DNA of 6,660 bases from JAFGOY01 sp034430335. GTDB lineage: Bacteria > Chloroflexota > Anaerolineae > Aggregatilineales > UBA3940. The translations under genes and the position numbers were made by a program. Positions 5,955-6,660 of this stretch are shown piece by piece; positions within the stretch are counted from its first letter, which is position 1, and every line of letters begins with the position of its first letter. Location: positions 1 to 6,660 of the forward strand of contig DAOUES010000403.1 of assembly GCA_034430335.1 (NCBI GenBank). The letters are read 5' to 3'. The notes under the pieces are model-generated. The model saw nothing but the letters and a program-made list of their open reading frames with translations, made no database searches and was not told the DNA's origin.

Positions 5955-6660
5955 ATGATGGGCGATATCTTCACCGAAAGGATCATCGAGAGGGCATATG
6001 AACTGGGATTCGACATGGCGGGGATCGCCCCGGCGGTGCCTGCCCCGACGCTCGACGCCTACCTGCGGTGGATCGAGGCGGGGTATCACGGGGAGATGGG
6101 CTACATGGCCCGGCCAGATCGGATTGCCCGGCGGAAGGATTTGAACGTCATCCTGCCAGGGGCGAAATCGCTGGTGGTGGTGGGGATGAACTACTACACC
6201 GGGGACATCGATCAGGCGGTTGGGGACGAATCACGGGGGCGGATATCGAATTATGCGTGGGGAGGGGATTATCACGATGTGATGCTGCCAAAGCTCGAAG
6301 AACTGGGACAGTATATCGAGCAGGAAGCGGGAGCGGAAAAGGTAGCGACGCGGGCTTACGTCGATACGGGGGCGATACTGGAACGGGGTCACGGGGAACA
6401 GGCCGGACTGGGATTCGTCGGGAAGAACACAATGCTGATCCACCCACGAATGGGGAGCTTCTTTTTCCTGGGAGTGATGATCACGACGGCGGAACTGATC
6501 GACGATCAGGGTATCGGCGAGAAGCAGATGCCCGGCTGCGGAAGCTGCACGCGGTGCATCGAGCAGTGCCCGACGGGGGCAATCATCGCGCCGTATGTGG
6601 TCGATGCGCGGCGGTGCATCTCATACCTGACGATTGAATTGAAAGGATCGATCCCAATCG
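5955..6660 (+). CDS. queG: Epoxyqueuosine reductase QueG, N-terminal 235 residues (3' end outside window)
   Basis: I translated this frame by eye; it stays open from ATG 5955 to the window end. QueG is a cytoplasmic cobalamin- and Fe-S-dependent enzyme that reduces epoxyqueuosine to queuosine at the tRNA wobble base, the last step of the pathway. Visible signatures: GYMARPDRIARRKDL (49-63); ISNYAWGGDYHDVM (97-110); VDTGAILER with Asp137, the position of the catalytic acid in the family; AGLGFVGKNTMLI (150-162); GSFFFLG (167-173); the Fe-S motif CGSCTRCIEQCPTGAI with Cys195, 198, 201 and 205; and DARRCISYLTIELKG with Cys221 of the second cluster. Family members usually have 300-380 residues, so the C-terminal part is missing here. 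Two adjacent ATG codons exist (5955 and 5958); AGGG lies 4 nt before the first and 7 nt before the second, so the second may be the true start. No other queuosine gene is seen nearby. Confidence 0.95.
   Translation, partial: MMGDIFTERIIERAYELGFDMAGIAPAVPAPTLDAYLRWIEAGYHGEMGYMARPDRIARRKDLNVILPGAKSLVVVGMNYYTGDIDQAVGDESRGRISNYAWGGDYHDVMLPKLEELGQYIEQEAGAEKVATRAYVDTGAILERGHGEQAGLGFVGKNTMLIHPRMGSFFFLGVMITTAELIDDQGIGEKQMPGCGSCTRCIEQCPTGAIIAPYVVDARRCISYLTIELKGSIPI

Noticed and set aside
6068..6637. A 189-codon plus-strand open frame rich in Gly and Arg
   Set aside because: It is an out-of-frame reading of queG, whose conserved motifs are in the frame starting at 5955.

Overview
The window looks like a chromosomal stretch of a free-living bacterium, most plausibly a Chloroflexota (Anaerolineae-like) genome or metagenome contig. 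That guess rests on gene content (a stand-alone GltD-like oxidoreductase, a membrane-anchored ABC1/UbiB kinase, QueG) and on C-rich/G-rich and paired-hairpin intergenic repeats of a kind I associate with such genomes. No rRNA marker is present, so the taxonomy is tentative. I see no tRNA, rRNA, CRISPR array, transposase or phage gene.

Left part (1-2007, minus strand): a compact three-gene operon read right to left. A VTC-type polyphosphate polymerase-domain protein (1159-2007) overlaps by 17 nt a five-helix DUF4956 membrane protein (540-1175). After 28 nt comes the N-terminal part of a CotH-kinase-family lipoprotein (511 down to the window edge). The VTC residues known to bind substrate in yeast Vtc4 appear to be conserved. 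Together the genes resemble an unfused bacterial version of the eukaryotic VTC machine (catalytic tunnel domain plus membrane part), coupled to an exported kinase-fold protein. The CotH gene lacks a stop inside the window and is cut off.

Middle (2008-2475): a 468-bp divergent intergenic region without a credible gene. It holds two adjacent perfect hairpins (2186-2228), a 69-bp C-rich element bounded by 8-bp inverted repeats (2309-2377), and a possible plus-strand promoter just before the next gene.

Right part (2476-6660, plus strand): an ABC1/AarF/UbiB-family atypical kinase (2476-4215) is followed closely by a GltD-like NAD(P)H/FAD/Fe-S oxidoreductase (about 4285-5742), probably co-transcribed. 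A 212-bp repeat-rich gap follows. Then comes queG (5955 to beyond the window end), encoding epoxyqueuosine reductase, the last step of queuosine tRNA modification; about 235 residues are visible and the C-terminus is missing.

Sampled lines suggest the minus-strand operon has distinctly lower GC (about 47-55%) than the plus-strand genes (about 62-73%). The kinase/GltD pair is flanked on both sides by intergenic blocks built from similar paired hairpins. The most interesting items are the split VTC-DUF4956-CotH module, those flanking hairpins, and a terminator-like hairpin ending only 12 nt before queG.
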